From assembly GCA_900317985.1 (NCBI GenBank), contig ONJD01000004.1, positions 1 to 43,767 on the forward strand: a stretch of 43,767 nucleotides of DNA. The letters are read 5' to 3'. Both the position numbers and the translations under genes were made by a program. Every line of letters begins with the position of its first letter. Position 1 is the stretch's first letter. Under the pieces are notes generated by a model. The model worked only from the letters and a program-made list of their open reading frames with translations, was not told the DNA's origin and ran no database searches. Shown here piece after piece: positions 42,773-43,767 of this stretch. This stretch comes from an uncultured Eubacteriales bacterium. GTDB lineage: Bacteria > Bacillota > Clostridia > Oscillospirales > Acutalibacteraceae.

Positions 42773-43767
42773 TTACAGACCGGTGGAAACGTAGTTTTCA
42801 TCGTATTGATCGCGATAGATGTAGTTCTTCAGGATGTTGGCGTTTTCGTCGACATCGAAGGAGAGGACAGAACCGACAGAGGGGATGCTCTGGCTCGTCC
42901 AGGTGTCTCCGCGCGGGGCCGTCGTCTGCAGGATATCGTAGTGGCGATAGAGCAGAAGAGAGCCGATCGCGAGGTTCGTCGTCTTGATGCCGCCCATGTC
43001 GGTGCGCAGGTAGGGCAGGATCTCCCAGGCGGCCTTTGCGAGGTCAGCCGGTTTCGCGTTTTCCGCTTTCTGCCGGATGGCATTGACGACGAGACGCTGG
43101 CGTCTGGTGCGCTGGATGTCGGAGTCCAGTTTCCGGATGCGGGAGAACATCAGCGCGTGTTCACCGTCCATATGGACCGAGTCGCCGGACTCGAAGTAGA
43201 TGCGGTTTCCGGTGAGGGACCACTTGTACCAGGTGCTGTTGAGGTAGGCGGCTTCCCGTGCCGTGACCGGGACATCGACCCCGCCGAGGGCGTCGATGAT
43301 GGCGGTGAAGGCCTTGAAGTCGACTTCCATGTATTTGTTGATTTTGATTTTGTAGTTGTATTCGATGGTGTCGATCGTCAGTTGGATGCCTCCGAGGGAA
43401 CTGGCGGCGTTGAGCTTGTTCATGCCGCGGCCGGGGATCTCCACATAGCTGTCCCGCAGGAACGACGTGAATTTGATCTTCCGGTGCAGGTTGTCGATGG
43501 AGATGAGCATCATGGTGTCCGCTCTCTGGAATCCGGTCTCTCCTTCGCGGTTGTCGACGCCGAGGAGCAGGATGTTCGTGACGAGCGGGTTCTTTTTCAG
43601 GCTGATACTCGAGATGTGTGAGTTGCCTTTATGCTGGCCCGGTTCGTAATCCATCCGTGCCAGAAAGACCGTGGACACGGCGAGGTAGAGGAGAACGAAA
43701 ACGAGGAGAAGAGAGGTGAACGCGGAGCCGCAGCCACAGCCGCAGCCGCGTCTTTTGCGGGCTTTTC
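42773..43767 (-). CDS. LytR-CpsA-Psr (LCP) family protein, 5' end outside window
   Basis: LCP proteins are membrane enzymes that attach teichoic acids or other glycopolymers from lipid carriers to peptidoglycan. The frame is open to the window edge on this strand. An internal GTG at 43678 would cut through the membrane helix, so the real start lies beyond 43767. Visible from the edge are a basic segment KARKRRGCGCGCGS, a helix (about SLLLVFVLLYLAVSTVFLA) and then the outer LCP domain. Family residues include NILLLGVDNRE, RADTMMLISID, SFLRDSYVEIPG, NAASSLGG and HALMFSRIRKLDSDIQRTRRQ. The arginines bind the pyrophosphate. The alternating Gly-Cys stretch on the inner side of the membrane is unusual. 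Confidence 0.92.
   Translation of the reverse strand, partial: KARKRRGCGCGCGSAFTSLLLVFVLLYLAVSTVFLARMDYEPGQHKGNSHISSISLKKNPLVTNILLLGVDNREGETGFQRADTMMLISIDNLHRKIKFTSFLRDSYVEIPGRGMNKLNAASSLGGIQLTIDTIEYNYKIKINKYMEVDFKAFTAIIDALGGVDVPVTAREAAYLNSTWYKWSLTGNRIYFESGDSVHMDGEHALMFSRIRKLDSDIQRTRRQRLVVNAIRQKAENAKPADLAKAAWEILPYLRTDMGGIKTTNLAIGSLLLYRHYDILQTTAPRGDTWTSQSIPSVGSVLSFDVDENANILKNYIYRDQYDENYVSTGL

Overview
The window looks like chromosomal DNA of a GC-rich member of the Clostridia (Bacillota), most likely an Oscillospiraceae/Ruminococcaceae-type gut bacterium. Supporting signs are strong AGGAGG-type ribosome sites, Firmicutes-style promoters (TTGACA, 17 bp, TATAAT), AddAB in place of RecBCD, a type III glutamine synthetase, a SigV/RsiV-like ECF pair, a PyrK/PyrD-B dihydroorotate dehydrogenase and a pyrBI pair. 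No prophage, transposase, CRISPR array, rRNA or tRNA was recognised. The content is mostly conserved housekeeping genes, and the unusual material lies between and inside them.

Layout. 1-436: 3' end of a cysteine synthase gene. 437-727: a strong promoter driving a broken PC4/YdbC-family gene, then a terminator. 736-2233: ECF sigma factor and RsiV-like anti-sigma factor with terminator. 2232-2390: a structured segment that may be a small RNA. 2457-8561: miaB, mutS and mutL; mutL carries an out-of-frame deletion in its ATPase domain. 8562-10816: glnN with a terminator-like hairpin between its promoter and ribosome site. 10883-11417: a one-gene unit for a small P-loop protein. 11421-12251: DUF177 gene and rpmF. 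12285-15017: der, a DAHP synthase gene and a small unknown gene.

15031-20669 is a seven-gene pyrimidine operon, pyrC-K-D-F-E-B-I, with overlapping or tightly spaced genes covering every step from carbamoyl phosphate to UMP. Next come a large fused ABC transporter with a repetitive outer domain (20684-23914), a TetR/DhaS-like regulator (24062-24622) and a candidate three-hairpin RNA ending in a bidirectional terminator (about 24685-24830). addB-addA lie on the minus strand (31855 to 24856), divergent from murC-ykuD-acyl-CoA synthetase-orf90-lepA-hemW on the plus strand (32006-39545).

39617-40258 holds a small regulatory module. An XRE repressor gene on the minus strand is preceded by two identical 17-bp palindromes and a third degenerate copy. 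One palindrome sits inside a plus-strand promoter whose transcript would be a short hairpin-rich RNA with its own terminator. The right end, all on the minus strand, has putP, a membrane protein with an acidic tail, and a 5'-truncated LytR-CpsA-Psr gene running off the window.

The best candidates for something undescribed are the XRE/palindrome/small-RNA module, the two structured intergenic RNAs, the glnN leader hairpin, and the two out-of-frame deletions (PC4 gene and mutL). The deletions need checking against raw reads before any biological reading.
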